64,000 nt of DNA from Bremerella alba (GCF_013618625.1 NZ_JABRWO010000002.1:496001-560000), one strand, 5' to 3'; numbered from the stretch's first letter, positions 37,154 through 47,235 are shown. Translations and numbers: made by a program. The notes: generated from the letters alone by a model not told the origin.

Positions 37154-38008
37154 ATGAGCCACGGCCGCCCCGGTTCCACACCGCTTCCCGAACCCTCGAT
37201 CACCCTTACCGAAGGTTGGCACTGCAGCCACTTTTATTACTCCTTCGACCGAGCCCTGTTGACCGGTTATTCGCCTGAAGACCTCGCAGTCGGTTCTCAA
37301 GAGCTGATTGAGATTCTGAATCCTGAATCAGAAGCCAGCCCCAAGCGGCTTCAGGTTTCCATTGTGAGTGGTCACAAGGCAGATTTCTCCCTGATGCTGA
37401 TGGATCCTAATCCTCTGGTCATCGACTCGGTTCATCAGCGGCTGATGGCCAGTTCTCTGGGTGCCGCCCTGCAGCCGACTTACTCCTTTGTATCAGTGAC
37501 CGAGATCTCGGAATACGTTCCTTCGGTCGAACAATATGCTGAGCGTCTCCTGCGTGAAGGAGAGGAGAAGGACTCGCCATCGTTCGAAGCCAAGCTCGGC
37601 GCTTACACCAAGCGCCTGCCCATGATGAATAACCAGCGGCTTACGCCTGACTTCCCACCCTATCCTGCCACATGCTTCTACCCGATGAACAAGAAGCGAG
37701 AAGTAGGCGAAAACTGGTTCTTGCTGCCCTCGTCGGCCCGGAACTCGTTGATGGCCGAGCACGCCCAAAGCGGGATGCAGTTCGCCGGCAAGGTTTCGCA
37801 GTTGATCACCGTAAGCGTTGGTTTCGACGACTGGGAATGGGGCGTCACGTTGTGGGCCCGCAATCCTGAATATTTGAAAGACATCGTCTACAAGATGCGT
37901 TTTGACGAAGCAAGTGCCCGATACGCTGAGTTCGGTCCCTTCTACACCAGCTATATCAGTACGGCCGCAGAGATGCTCAAGCATTGTCGGATTGGTAATG
38001 CAGATTAA
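37154..38008 (+). CDS. hemQ: HemQ-type coproheme decarboxylase (chlorite dismutase family)
   Basis: 284 residues. It converts Fe-coproporphyrin III to haem b with peroxide in the coproporphyrin-dependent pathway. Family signatures: Tyr in CFYPMNKKREVGENW, the proximal His in LMAEHAQSGMQFAGK, SVGFDDWEWGVTLWARNP and MRFDEASARYAEFGPFYT. The ATG at 37154 is preferred; a TTG at 37136 is in frame. No other haem genes adjoin it. Planctomycetes commonly use this route. Confidence 0.9.
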   Translation: MSHGRPGSTPLPEPSITLTEGWHCSHFYYSFDRALLTGYSPEDLAVGSQELIEILNPESEASPKRLQVSIVSGHKADFSLMLMDPNPLVIDSVHQRLMASSLGAALQPTYSFVSVTEISEYVPSVEQYAERLLREGEEKDSPSFEAKLGAYTKRLPMMNNQRLTPDFPPYPATCFYPMNKKREVGENWFLLPSSARNSLMAEHAQSGMQFAGKVSQLITVSVGFDDWEWGVTLWARNPEYLKDIVYKMRFDEASARYAEFGPFYTSYISTAAEMLKHCRIGNAD

Positions 38009-38151
38009 GGCAACGATTTGTCACAGAGAGCACTGAGGGAAGTGTTATTAACCATGGATTACACCGAGTTTTCCGTCCGTGAAATCCGTGGTTCTTCCTA
38101 CACTTTCTTCTAGGGCGAAACTATCCTCCCTTCATTGGCTCAGGCAGGAAC

Positions 38152-38604
38152 ATGAACTCTAAACGCCCTCTTAAAATCGACGACATCAAGAAGCCTGAGC
38201 TAACCGAAGGGGCGCATCCTTTTGCCGAAGAAAAGCCCCAAGGCAAAGAGTCCAATGCCCAGGCACCGGTGGACTATCGCGGAGCCTACGAGACCGCCGG
38301 CAGGTCGGCCGGCGTGTTACTGCTGATCATGGCCATCACAGCATTCGTGGCCAGTGCGTTTCCACTTTCTCGGTATTACTGGCCGGATACTGGGTGGCTG
38401 CTAGGCGTCTTCGGCTGGCTGGTCTCGTGGATCATTGCCTTGCCGACGCTCGTTTTTGCATCGAACGACTTGAAATCCATTCAGCTGGGGCGATTTACGG
38501 ACCAGGGAAAGTGGATGGTCACATTGGCCTTTTGGCTAAGCCTTTTAACCGTTGTGAATTCAATTGCAACCGTCGTCATGGTGTCAGTCTTCAGCGCTGG
38601 GTGA
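38152..38604 (+). CDS. Small membrane protein, unknown
   Basis: 150 residues. A hydrophilic N-terminal ~50 residues precede three predicted membrane helices (about 60-82, 90-108 and 125-148). Two hydrophobic segments flank the loop FASNDLKSIQLGRFTDQGK, similar to DUF4190-like small membrane proteins. The 3' end overlaps the convergent YdjY-domain gene by 21 bases. Function unknown. Confidence 0.7.
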   Translation: MNSKRPLKIDDIKKPELTEGAHPFAEEKPQGKESNAQAPVDYRGAYETAGRSAGVLLLIMAITAFVASAFPLSRYYWPDTGWLLGVFGWLVSWIIALPTLVFASNDLKSIQLGRFTDQGKWMVTLAFWLSLLTVVNSIATVVMVSVFSAG

Positions 38605-39528
38605 GAAGTCGGGTATTTCCAACATCGGGTCGGATAGATCGACAGAACTGTCTGTTTTTGCGTCGTCGGTCTTCGCTTCCTCTTCGCTTGGTTTCTTTTC
38701 CTTCTCCTTTTGTGGAATCAAAAAAAGACGCACCTTGGTTCCTTCCGCAGGGATGTTCTCTGTGAACGCTTCAAACCAGAGGTCGTTGTTGGCATCGGTA
38801 CTCGGAACGGGCAGATCCATCATCGAAGACTTAAAGTTGCTGACACAAATCAGCTCGCCACCTTCGGCTGCGTAGACCATTTTGCCAGGCAGCGTGTCGG
38901 GGTCGACGCCTTCTTCTTTGGCTTTCTGAACCGCTTCGATCGTGACGTCTTTCCAGAAGTAGCTACCAGGAAAGACCCAATCGTAGGTCATGACCTTCTT
39001 GTTTCGTGCATCACGTACCCAATCTTGGGCTTTTCGTGTTTGTAGCTTGCCATCGGCATCTTTCCATTGCACCAAGACATCGATCTGCTGCCCTGATGGC
39101 GGCCGATACTCTGGGTCGAACTCTACCGGACGTCCCTGCTCTGCCCCAATCGCTAACAACCCAGCATGAACGACATAGGCATCGGTGGCGACCGACACGA
39201 CCGACTCGTGTTCCTTGGTGCCCCGCAAACAAGCAAACATTTCCAACGAGCCCTTCCTCAGACATATCTCACCATCCATGATGACCATCTTCCGCTTTGT
39301 ATCGATCCACACCGGCATGTTAGGCATTAGCTTGCGGATTGCTGCCGGGGCTGACTTTTCTTGGGTTGCTGGCTTCGCCGATTGCTTGTCAGTTTCGACC
39401 GACGGCGGCGTTTCTTCTGTGGCCGTATCGTCTTGCGCCCACATCTTGGCACACGGCAGTAGTCCTGGGATCAACAGTGTCAGAATAATCCAGGTTACGT
39501 TGGGTCGGTTGCGGTATGTCGTACCCAT
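38584..39528 (-). CDS. Secreted YdjY-domain protein
   Basis: 314 residues. Signal peptide (IILTLLIPGLLPCAKMWA) then an acidic Thr/Glu linker. A YdjY-like domain follows at ~65-250 (VWIDTKRKMVIMDGEICLR, LEMFACLRGTKEHESVV), and a Lys/Glu-rich acidic tail closes the protein. The family is common in planctomycetes; E. coli YdjY is a ferredoxin-cluster-linked periplasmic protein of unknown function. A short antisense overlap with the membrane protein gene lies at its 3' end. Confidence 0.78.
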   Translation of the reverse strand: MGTTYRNRPNVTWIILTLLIPGLLPCAKMWAQDDTATEETPPSVETDKQSAKPATQEKSAPAAIRKLMPNMPVWIDTKRKMVIMDGEICLRKGSLEMFACLRGTKEHESVVSVATDAYVVHAGLLAIGAEQGRPVEFDPEYRPPSGQQIDVLVQWKDADGKLQTRKAQDWVRDARNKKVMTYDWVFPGSYFWKDVTIEAVQKAKEEGVDPDTLPGKMVYAAEGGELICVSNFKSSMMDLPVPSTDANNDLWFEAFTENIPAEGTKVRLFLIPQKEKEKKPSEEEAKTDDAKTDSSVDLSDPMLEIPDFSPSAED

Positions 39529-39660
39529 AGCAAAACTCGGCGGAAAAGGGATTCAGGGGGGCGTCAAACTCTGCCCACATTGCTAAGATGATCTATCCCA
39601 CGAGGAAGTCAAAGCCGCGTGAAATTATCGGTATAGCTCATTCTAACAAACTCTCGCCTG

Positions 39661-41472
39661 ATGGAAGCCATGGCCACGGACACTAGCCCCAGCAGCAAGG
39701 ACGAACTATCCACCACGCCAACACCCATTCCTGCCTGGGCCAAACTCACCAAGGGAATGGCCGTAGGTGTCGATCTTAAGGACTGGCAATCGTGGAAAGA
39801 GTATCTGCAAAAGCGTGACACGGTCCCTCCGCTACAATCGCTGGTCTCAGGTAAAAAGAACTCTCCACTGGCTTGGGCTTTGTTCGCCGACGAGTCACTC
39901 GATTCTCGGACGCTAGACCTGCTGGAAACCTTAGGTGAAATTGCCTCAGGCCGTACCAAGCCAAGTACCGGCACCGTCAGGCAATTAGAAAGCTGGCTGA
40001 ACGATCTGGAACGTCGCATTTCCGAACGCAATTTGGTCTTGGAACTGCTGGCCGTTACCCATGCCCTGCCCAACTTGGCAGTGGCCACTAGTGCCGAACT
40101 GTGGTGGAACCTGCTGGATAAGATTGTCAGCCACGCCAATGATGCGGTAGCCACCAATTTTGAAAATAAGGTCTTCGAGCAAGGACTGGCCGGAGAAGTT
40201 CCGTTGACCCTGGCCTATATCTTTCCCGAACTGAAAGCGTGTCGCCAACTGGGCAAGCCGGCAGCACGTGTACTCGACGACGGCATGCAGGCCCTGACCG
40301 ACGGCGAGGGACTGCCTAAGGTCGACCAGCTCCTCCACCTCCGGTCGCTTCTCGCCTGCTGGACGCGATCGGTCATCCTGATCAAGAATACCGATGGGCT
40401 GCTTCTCTCGGAAGATTCTTTCACTCAATATCAATGGCTCGTTCGCCATGCTTTTCGACTGACGCGTGCCGATGGCACCCAGACGTTTTCCCACGGAATC
40501 TCCAGTGCCTACAACCGGCACCTGATGCAGACAGCCCTTGACCAGGCACAGGACGAAGACGACACCGAAATCGCCAAGCTCACCCTTCCCAAAATGAAGG
40601 GCAAAGGGAACGATCTCAATCTGCCTTATCCTAGCTATGAATCGGCCTATAGCCAGTTTGCTTACCTACGCTGCGATTGGCACCGCTCGAGCCCACGCCT
40701 GGCCGTCCGTCACGACCTGGAACCGCTGATCGTCGAACTGGAATCACGCGAAGAGATTGTCTTGAGTGGCACGTGGGATACGACCATTCTGATCGAAAGC
40801 GTCCCAATTGCTCCGACCGGAAACTGGGAGCAAGTCGGCTGGCAATCAGATGACGACGGCGACTACCTCGAACTAGAACAAGAGTGGACCGACGGTGTTA
40901 AACTGCAGCGTTTAATCTTCCTGGCTCGCGAGGACAAGTTCATGTGGGTCATGGATACGGTTCTGCTCGATAGTCCTGCGGAACAGATCCAGTACCAATC
41001 GCAACCGCCGATCGTCTCGCATGCCAAGCTAGGTACCGCCGCAGAAACCAACGAAGTCTTCGTGGAGCTTCCCGGCTCGAAGGTCACGCTGCTGCCGGTA
41101 GGCATCAACGAGTGGCAAAGCGAATCGTCGCTCGGAAAAATTGGCGTCGTCAACGAGAAGCTTTCCCTTCAACAGACCAGCAGCGGACGCGGGATCGTTG
41201 TTCCAATGTTCTTCGATTTGTCCCGAAAAGGTCAGGGCAAGCCCCTTACCTGGCGGCAATTAACCGTGGCAGAAAAGCTGGTCATCCAGCCACGGGACCA
41301 AGCCGTCGCCTATCGCGTTCAAACAGGAACCGGTCATTGGGCCTTCTATCGCTCCTTAACCGGTAAAGCGAGCCGAACGTTCCTGGGCGTCAATTTGATC
41401 GCGGAAGCGCTCGTCGCACGATTTGACAAAAAAGGCGATATCGAGAAACTTCTGGAAGTGGAAGCTTCCTAA
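39661..41472 (+). CDS. 603-residue soluble protein, possibly heparinase-like architecture
   Basis: N-terminal ~330 residues are helical with repeated Leu-rich hairpins (an alpha/alpha-barrel look). Residues ~340-590 are beta-rich (SPRLAVRHDLEPLIVELESR, VLSGTWDTTILIES, DYLELEQEW). This helical-then-beta order resembles heparinase II/III-like lyases, but I see no confident catalytic His/Tyr motif and no signal peptide. Two ATGs (39661, 39670) are possible starts. Family not recognised; treat as hypothetical. Confidence 0.6.
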   Translation: MEAMATDTSPSSKDELSTTPTPIPAWAKLTKGMAVGVDLKDWQSWKEYLQKRDTVPPLQSLVSGKKNSPLAWALFADESLDSRTLDLLETLGEIASGRTKPSTGTVRQLESWLNDLERRISERNLVLELLAVTHALPNLAVATSAELWWNLLDKIVSHANDAVATNFENKVFEQGLAGEVPLTLAYIFPELKACRQLGKPAARVLDDGMQALTDGEGLPKVDQLLHLRSLLACWTRSVILIKNTDGLLLSEDSFTQYQWLVRHAFRLTRADGTQTFSHGISSAYNRHLMQTALDQAQDEDDTEIAKLTLPKMKGKGNDLNLPYPSYESAYSQFAYLRCDWHRSSPRLAVRHDLEPLIVELESREEIVLSGTWDTTILIESVPIAPTGNWEQVGWQSDDDGDYLELEQEWTDGVKLQRLIFLAREDKFMWVMDTVLLDSPAEQIQYQSQPPIVSHAKLGTAAETNEVFVELPGSKVTLLPVGINEWQSESSLGKIGVVNEKLSLQQTSSGRGIVVPMFFDLSRKGQGKPLTWRQLTVAEKLVIQPRDQAVAYRVQTGTGHWAFYRSLTGKASRTFLGVNLIAEALVARFDKKGDIEKLLEVEAS

Positions 41473-41491
41473 CTCTTTCTTACGCAACCTC

Positions 41492-42193
41492 ATGCACACC
41501 CAACTCCGCGAAAACCTGGATCGCGTTCGTGAAATGATCGCCGACGCGGCCAAGGCATCCGGCCGAGTTGCCGACGCTGTCTGCTTGATCGGTGTTACCA
41601 AGTATGTCGACATCGAAACCACTCAGGCCCTGTACGAGCTAGGCTGCCGCGACCTGGGTGAGAGCCGCCCGCAACTGCTATGGAGTAAGTCGGAAGCCAT
41701 GGCCGACTTGTCACCTCGCTGGCACATGATCGGACATCTGCAGCGGAACAAGACCAAACGTACCATCCCGCTTCTCTCGGTGCTTCACTCTGGCGACAGT
41801 TTACGACTGCTAAAAGCCGCCAACGAAGACTGGCCCCACGACCAGCCTCTGCCGGCACTGCTCGAAGTGAATATCTCAGGCGACACTGCCAAACACGGTT
41901 TTCTCCCAACCGAGATAGCCCCAGCCCTGCGACAAATTGCCGCGTTGAGCCGTTTGAAGATTGTTGGTCTCATGGGTATGGCTTCGCTCGAAGGAGGCCG
42001 TGATCAAGCTCAAAAGGATTTCGCAGCCCTGCGTGAATTACGCGACAAGCTACGAAAAGATTGTCCCGACGAGATCTCGCTGGACGAACTTTCAATGGGC
42101 ATGAGCCACGACTTCGACTTAGCAATTCGAGAAGGGGCCACGATGGTTCGGGTGGGTTCGACCTTGTTCGAAGGAATCGATGGTGGACGTTAA
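41492..42193 (+). CDS. YggS-type PLP homeostasis protein
   Basis: 233 residues of the alanine racemase N-terminal-like barrel. PLP lysine lies in LIGVTKYVD near residue 34, followed by LGESRPQ, WHMIGHLQRNK, LLEVNISGD and the C-terminal LSMGMSHDFDLAIREGATMVRVGS, all diagnostic. It stores and delivers PLP and controls amino-acid/vitamin B6 balance. ATG at 41492 gives the family N-terminus; an in-frame ATG at 41423 lies inside the preceding gene. It overlaps the next gene by 14 bases. Confidence 0.93.
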   Translation: MHTQLRENLDRVREMIADAAKASGRVADAVCLIGVTKYVDIETTQALYELGCRDLGESRPQLLWSKSEAMADLSPRWHMIGHLQRNKTKRTIPLLSVLHSGDSLRLLKAANEDWPHDQPLPALLEVNISGDTAKHGFLPTEIAPALRQIAALSRLKIVGLMGMASLEGGRDQAQKDFAALRELRDKLRKDCPDEISLDELSMGMSHDFDLAIREGATMVRVGSTLFEGIDGGR

Positions 42194-42491
42194 CATTACG
42201 CCCCACCCCGAAGGATGCCTGCTCGACTTGAAGGCCCAGCCAGGTGCTCGCAAGGCCGAATTTCGCGGCTTTCAAAACGGAGCCTTGAAAGTATGCGTGA
42301 CGCAGGTGGCCGAGAAAGGAAAAGCCAACAAGGCGATCCTATCGCTGCTCCGCAAAGCGTGGGGCTTGAAAGGCTCGCAGTTGGAAATCGTTTCAGGGCA
42401 AACGGCTTCGCACAAACGGCTTTTGATTCGTGATCTTTCTCCGCAAAAGATGTTGCAACTTTTGAAAGATTGCGGCTTAAAGGACGAATAA
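42180..42491 (+). CDS. YggU/DUF167 family protein
   Basis: 103 residues. Matches DUF167: LKAQPGARKAEF, GALKVCVTQVAEKGKANKAILSLL and LEIVSGQTASHKRLLI. A yggS-yggU order is common in bacteria. The start lies inside the 3' end of yggS, so the two are coupled. Biochemical function unknown. Confidence 0.9.
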   Translation: MVDVNITPHPEGCLLDLKAQPGARKAEFRGFQNGALKVCVTQVAEKGKANKAILSLLRKAWGLKGSQLEIVSGQTASHKRLLIRDLSPQKMLQLLKDCGLKDE

Positions 42492-42546
42492 TGGACATTC
42501 CGTCCATTTTAGCTTGAAGGTGAAATGGCGTTCGAATAGCATCTAC

Positions 42547-42558
42547 TTAGCATGCTAA
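42547..42558. promoter_or_regulatory. 12-bp perfect palindrome upstream of the RND efflux genes, candidate operator
   Basis: TTAGCATGCTAA is its own reverse complement. It sits 15 bases before TTGACA (42573-42578), a possible -35 element, and 85 bases before the adaptor start. No good -10 box follows at 17 bases. Efflux operons often carry such operators; no regulator gene is adjacent. Confidence 0.4.
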
Positions 42559-42642
42559 AGTTCATGGAACTCTTGACATAATCAGGCAGTAAGCCTGCGA
42601 GTTGAATCCTTTTCCTAATCATAGTCTTTTCGCGGAAGTCTT

Positions 42643-43983
42643 ATGAAACGGCGGGTCGGCAAACTTATCGGACTGTTCGTCGTGACCCTCTTTGCACTTG
42701 CGGTCATGTACGTGAGTGGAGGGCGGAACGATTTCGGGGCCCAGCAAAAAGAAGCTAATCCCAGCGACTCCGTCGTAGAAACACTCGCTCCTGTCACGGT
42801 GATGCCCCTCGAAAAGCGGCACATTGAGATCCTCGACAGCTATGCCGGAACCATCGAACCGCTGGAAAGCTTCTCGCTGGCCTTTCAACTAGCCGGCCAG
42901 GTCGAGTCGCTCGGGACAAACGAGGAAGGACGTCCGTTCGACATTGGCGATCCAGTTAAAAAAGGGCACGTCTTAGCGACACTCGATACCCGAATCTTGA
43001 TCGCACGCCGCGAAGAAGCAAACGCCAACCTGGAGAACGCGCAAACCGAATTCCAGCGTTTGGTGAGCCTGCGTGAAAGAAGCCCGGGCGCGGTCACCCA
43101 AACGGCCTATCAACAAGCAACGCAGATGCAGGCCGTTGCCAAAGCCATGAAAGACATCGCCGAGAAGAATCTGGAAAATGCTCAACTGATTGCCCCGGCC
43201 GACGGCGTGATCTCGGCCCGCATGATCAACCCTGGCGAGACGATCAACCTCCATCAACCGGTCTTTGAACTGGTTCAAGTTGATAAGGTTCTGCTGACGG
43301 TGGGCGTCCCAGAATCTCGAATCGTCGCCATGCAACAACAGTTTAACGCGACGCGACGCGCTGCGAAGGCCAACATTCAATCAGGCACGCCTGACGCAAC
43401 ATCGAATTTCAAGGTCCATGTTCGCAGATTTGACACTTCGTCCAATTTAGAGAAAGACAACGTTCTGGCCGGGACCGTCTATCGAATTGCCGAAACGGTT
43501 AATGACCGCAACGGCCTGTTTGAAGTCGAAGTACTACTCAACAACACGAGTCGTCTTCTCAAGCCGGGCATCGTGGGCAAAGCGGACTTTGTCATTCGTG
43601 AAATAGAGGGTTTTCAAGTCCCGGTTGAAAGCGTTGTTTTCAACGACCGCGTGGCGAGTCTATTCTTCGCCCAACCCGCGATCGACCACCCCACGTCAAC
43701 CGTTGACTTCGTGGGAATGGATGTGGCTGAGGTCCCGAATTTCGTGGCTCATCGTATCGAAATCCCAAGCTATATCGAGCAAGGCAGGAATTTCATCCTG
43801 TCTGAACTTCCAGGCCAACACAACCTGTTGATCGTCCAAGGTCAGCATCGGTTGGTAGAAGGTCGCCCTCTAGAAATCATGAGCGGAACGGCGAAATCAG
43901 GCCCATCGGGCACTTCACCGAGTTCCGAAATTCCTCCGATGGCCGAAGTCTCGCGTCTTAGTGTTCAGCCGACTGGGAAATAG
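42643..43983 (+). CDS. RND efflux periplasmic adaptor (HlyD/MFP family)
   Basis: 446 residues. N-terminal membrane anchor (LIGLFVVTLFALAVMYVSG), then lipoyl-like half (SFSLAFQLAGQVESLG), coiled-coil hairpin (~125-180, REEANANLENAQTEFQRLVSLRE), second lipoyl half (IAPADGVISARMINPGETI) and beta-barrel (VLLTVGVPESRI). The C-terminal membrane-proximal part carries an extra loop at ~345-385. It couples the permease gene 18 bases downstream to an outer-membrane channel, not found here. Confidence 0.9.
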   Translation: MKRRVGKLIGLFVVTLFALAVMYVSGGRNDFGAQQKEANPSDSVVETLAPVTVMPLEKRHIEILDSYAGTIEPLESFSLAFQLAGQVESLGTNEEGRPFDIGDPVKKGHVLATLDTRILIARREEANANLENAQTEFQRLVSLRERSPGAVTQTAYQQATQMQAVAKAMKDIAEKNLENAQLIAPADGVISARMINPGETINLHQPVFELVQVDKVLLTVGVPESRIVAMQQQFNATRRAAKANIQSGTPDATSNFKVHVRRFDTSSNLEKDNVLAGTVYRIAETVNDRNGLFEVEVLLNNTSRLLKPGIVGKADFVIREIEGFQVPVESVVFNDRVASLFFAQPAIDHPTSTVDFVGMDVAEVPNFVAHRIEIPSYIEQGRNFILSELPGQHNLLIVQGQHRLVEGRPLEIMSGTAKSGPSGTSPSSEIPPMAEVSRLSVQPTGK

Positions 43984-44001
43984 CCTGAGGGAACGCACAC
44001 G

Positions 44002-47000
44002 ATGAAACTAAGCGCTGCCGCGATCGATCAACCCCGATTTGTGATTGTCTGCACGATGATCCTGATGGTGGCTGTTGTGATGGTGGGCCTCAACATTCCG
44101 GTCCAGCGTACGCCTGCGATTTCTAAAGCCGTAGTCTTGGTGGCTGTCCCTTACCCTGGTGCTCAGCCGGTGGAAGTGGAAGAACAAATCACCAGCAAGA
44201 TCGAAGATGCCCTGCAAAAGCTGAAGAACGTCGACTTCATCGCCTCGACCAGCATGCGTGGTTCGAGCGTCACCCAAATCATTTTTCTGGATGGTGTCGA
44301 CCCCGATCAGGCTCGCGGTGAAGTCAAAGACCTAGTCGACGAGATCCGTCGTGAATTGCCGGTGGCTCGCGAAGTTCAGCCGTCAGTAACTGACATCGAT
44401 TTTGAGAACACGCCGTTGATGCTGGTCAACATGACCGCACCGCCAGGCTTTGACGAAGCAGCTCTGAAGAACCTGGCCGAAGAAGTTCAAGAAGAACTCG
44501 AAACGATCCCCGGGATCTCAAACACGCAGCTATTCGGCGGTCGCGAGCGTGAATTGCACGTGAACGTGAACGTTGATCTTTCGGCCGAATATGGTCTGAC
44601 CCTGGGAGACTTTCGCCGCGCCCTAGCCGACTTTCATGCCGAGATGCCCGCAGGCGAACTGGATACCGGCACGTTTGACTTTCGTGTCCGTAACGAAACA
44701 CAGTTCCGTGGCGTAGACGATATTCGCAATGCCATCATCCGACAGGTCGGCGGTAAGGTGATCAAGATTGGCGATGTGGCTACGGTCGAAGACAGTTACC
44801 GACGCCTAAAAAATGTTGCCCTGCTCAACGGTGAATCGTGCGCGACGATCATCGTCAACAAAGAGGCCGACATCAATACCTTGGCGGCAGCCATTTCCGT
44901 GAAGGAGAAGGTCGAGGAGCTTCGCCCGCAATATCCCAACATCAAGTTCCGCATTACCCGGGACACGTCCGCTGAAATCTCGATCATGTTTCGCGTGCTT
45001 GGCTCGAGCTTCATCTTTGGTGCGATGCTCGTGCTGGTGATCTTGGCCTGGACGATGGGCCTGCGTATTTCCTTTCTCGTGCTGACCGCTATCCCACTCA
45101 GTTCGGCAGTCGGATTGATTGCCCTGTATGCGCTGGGGATCCCCATTTCCAACATGGTGATCTTCGCGTTCATCTTAGTGCTGGGCATGGTAGTGGACGG
45201 GGCAATTATTGTGGCCGAGAACATCCACCGCCATATTGAACGGGGTGAAGATCCGGTCGACGCAGCCAAGATCGGTATTGAGGAAGTTGGCACGCCGGTG
45301 ATTATGGCCGACCTGACTACCGTGGCGGCGTTTATGCCGATGCTGCTTGTCCCCGGCATCATGGGCGATTTCATGCGAGTCATGCCAGAAGTGGTCAGCG
45401 TATCCCTTCTCGGCAGTGTGCTGGTCGACCACTTCTTCATTCCCGTGGTAGCTGCTCGTTGGTATGGCCGCCGCAAGGCCAGCGAAGTGGTGGCCGACAA
45501 GACCGTCCACGAAGCGATCGCCAGAGACGAAGACGAAGCGGAAATTCGAATTCGCCCGAACCTGGGACTGTTCACCAAGGGTTACATCTACATCCTTCGC
45601 TGGGCACTGGAAAATCGCTGGGCGGTTAGCATCTGCACGATTCTGGCGTTGGTCTGGGCCGGATTCATGATGGCGCAAGTGGAGAAAGAATTCTTTCCAC
45701 CCAGCGATCGCGGCCAGTTCGAGGTAAAGTACGAACTTCCCCTCGGCAGCAGCATTCACCAGACGATTGCCGCAGCAGAAGCCATTCAACAACCGCTCCG
45801 CGAACTCGGGGCACGCCCCAATAGCGAACTCGTAAACTTTGTCTCTGCCCTGGGATCCTCGGAAGGGCTCGCCAGCCGACTTGAGAACGACCCGGCCGTT
45901 GGCCCTGAGTTTGGCACGGTGATGGTCGAACTTCTTTCCCCTTTGGATCGCGAGCGGCACGAGCGTTTGATCTTAGCCGAACTTCGCGAGCAGTTCGATC
46001 AAACCGTCAAACAGTTTCCCGGCATGACCTATACCATTCAGGAAGTAGAAGAAGGCCCGCCGGGCGGTGCCAAAGTCGCCGTGCGTTTCACCGGAGACAG
46101 CCTCGAGCAACTGGGCTTTGTGGCCGATGCAACCACCGATGGTATGCGGCAAATAAAGGGTGCCGTCGACGTGAAGTCCGACTATCGAAATTTGAATCCG
46201 GAAATCGTCGTTGAACCTTTCCCGGAAGTTGTCGGTATGTACGGCATGTCTGAGATGCAAGTGGCCCAGGCAATTCAGACAGCGATCAATGGCGACACCA
46301 CGATCGAGCTGAACCTCGGGGACGAAGACGTCACGCTCCGTCTACAAGCGATGAGTGACTATCGAGCTTCCAAAGAGCAACTCGAACGAATCATGCTCAC
46401 CAGCCCTACCGGCAAGAAGGCTACGATCGGACAGCTGGCCAAGCTCGATCGTGCGACGAGCCTCTTCGCCGTGAATCGCTACGACCGAAAACGGGCCGTC
46501 ACGGCTAAATGCGACGTGATCGACAACCCCGATACCGACAAAATATTTACCCAGTTGCGGGAAGACATTCTCCCGTCATTGGGTTTTCGCCCGGCGAACG
46601 AGTCGGCCGTTAGCTTTATGGACATGGCATTCATCGGAACGGTCGGAACGCCATCGGAAGGGCTGCGAGCTGAATTCACCGGTGAGAGTGAAGAGACCGC
46701 CAAGAACATGAATTACTTGACCGCATCGATGATGATCGCCGTGATTCTCATTTTTGCGATCCTCGTGTATCAGTTCGGCAGCTTCCGTCAGGCTTGTATC
46801 GTGATGCTGACGGTTCCGCTCAGTTTTGTGGGCGTGGTCGCGGGAATGTTCATCAGTGATTTCCCTTTCAGCCTAGCAACCTTCATTGGGCTGGTCAGTC
46901 TGACTGGTATCGTGGTGAACGATGCGATTGTAGTGGTAGACTTCATCAACCAAGGCCGCAAACGAGGACTGAAGGTTCGCGACGCAATCACCGAAGCGGG

Positions 47001-47223
47001 GATCAACCGACTTCGCCCCGTGATGTTGACCACCGCTACCACGATTGGCGGTTTGCTGCCGCTGTTTTTGAATCTCAGTGGCGGGGCCGAGTTCTGGCAA
47101 CCGCTAACGGGCGCGGTGATCTTTGGCCTGGCCTTCGCGACGATCCTGACCTTGCTGGTCATTCCCGTCGCGTATAGCCTGGCCTATTTCAATGCCGATA
47201 AGAAAGCCGCTTCAGCGATGTAA
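44002..47223 (+). CDS. RND-family efflux permease (AcrB-like)
   Basis: 1073 residues with the 12-helix, two-fold RND layout: large periplasmic loops after TM1 and TM7, helices 2-6 at ~340-500 and 8-12 at ~910-1065. TM4 reads GMVVDGAIIVAENI, keeping the first of the two relay Asp residues (Gly at the second). TM10 reads GIVVNDAIVVVDF with Asn where AcrB has Lys940. This variant set also occurs in other HAE-like pumps, so activity is plausible but the proton path differs from AcrB. Substrate not inferable. Confidence 0.92.
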   Translation: MKLSAAAIDQPRFVIVCTMILMVAVVMVGLNIPVQRTPAISKAVVLVAVPYPGAQPVEVEEQITSKIEDALQKLKNVDFIASTSMRGSSVTQIIFLDGVDPDQARGEVKDLVDEIRRELPVAREVQPSVTDIDFENTPLMLVNMTAPPGFDEAALKNLAEEVQEELETIPGISNTQLFGGRERELHVNVNVDLSAEYGLTLGDFRRALADFHAEMPAGELDTGTFDFRVRNETQFRGVDDIRNAIIRQVGGKVIKIGDVATVEDSYRRLKNVALLNGESCATIIVNKEADINTLAAAISVKEKVEELRPQYPNIKFRITRDTSAEISIMFRVLGSSFIFGAMLVLVILAWTMGLRISFLVLTAIPLSSAVGLIALYALGIPISNMVIFAFILVLGMVVDGAIIVAENIHRHIERGEDPVDAAKIGIEEVGTPVIMADLTTVAAFMPMLLVPGIMGDFMRVMPEVVSVSLLGSVLVDHFFIPVVAARWYGRRKASEVVADKTVHEAIARDEDEAEIRIRPNLGLFTKGYIYILRWALENRWAVSICTILALVWAGFMMAQVEKEFFPPSDRGQFEVKYELPLGSSIHQTIAAAEAIQQPLRELGARPNSELVNFVSALGSSEGLASRLENDPAVGPEFGTVMVELLSPLDRERHERLILAELREQFDQTVKQFPGMTYTIQEVEEGPPGGAKVAVRFTGDSLEQLGFVADATTDGMRQIKGAVDVKSDYRNLNPEIVVEPFPEVVGMYGMSEMQVAQAIQTAINGDTTIELNLGDEDVTLRLQAMSDYRASKEQLERIMLTSPTGKKATIGQLAKLDRATSLFAVNRYDRKRAVTAKCDVIDNPDTDKIFTQLREDILPSLGFRPANESAVSFMDMAFIGTVGTPSEGLRAEFTGESEETAKNMNYLTASMMIAVILIFAILVYQFGSFRQACIVMLTVPLSFVGVVAGMFISDFPFSLATFIGLVSLTGIVVNDAIVVVDFINQGRKRGLKVRDAITEAGINRLRPVMLTTATTIGGLLPLFLNLSGGAEFWQPLTGAVIFGLAFATILTLLVIPVAYSLAYFNADKKAASAM

Positions 47224-47235
47224 CGAAGCAGCCGC

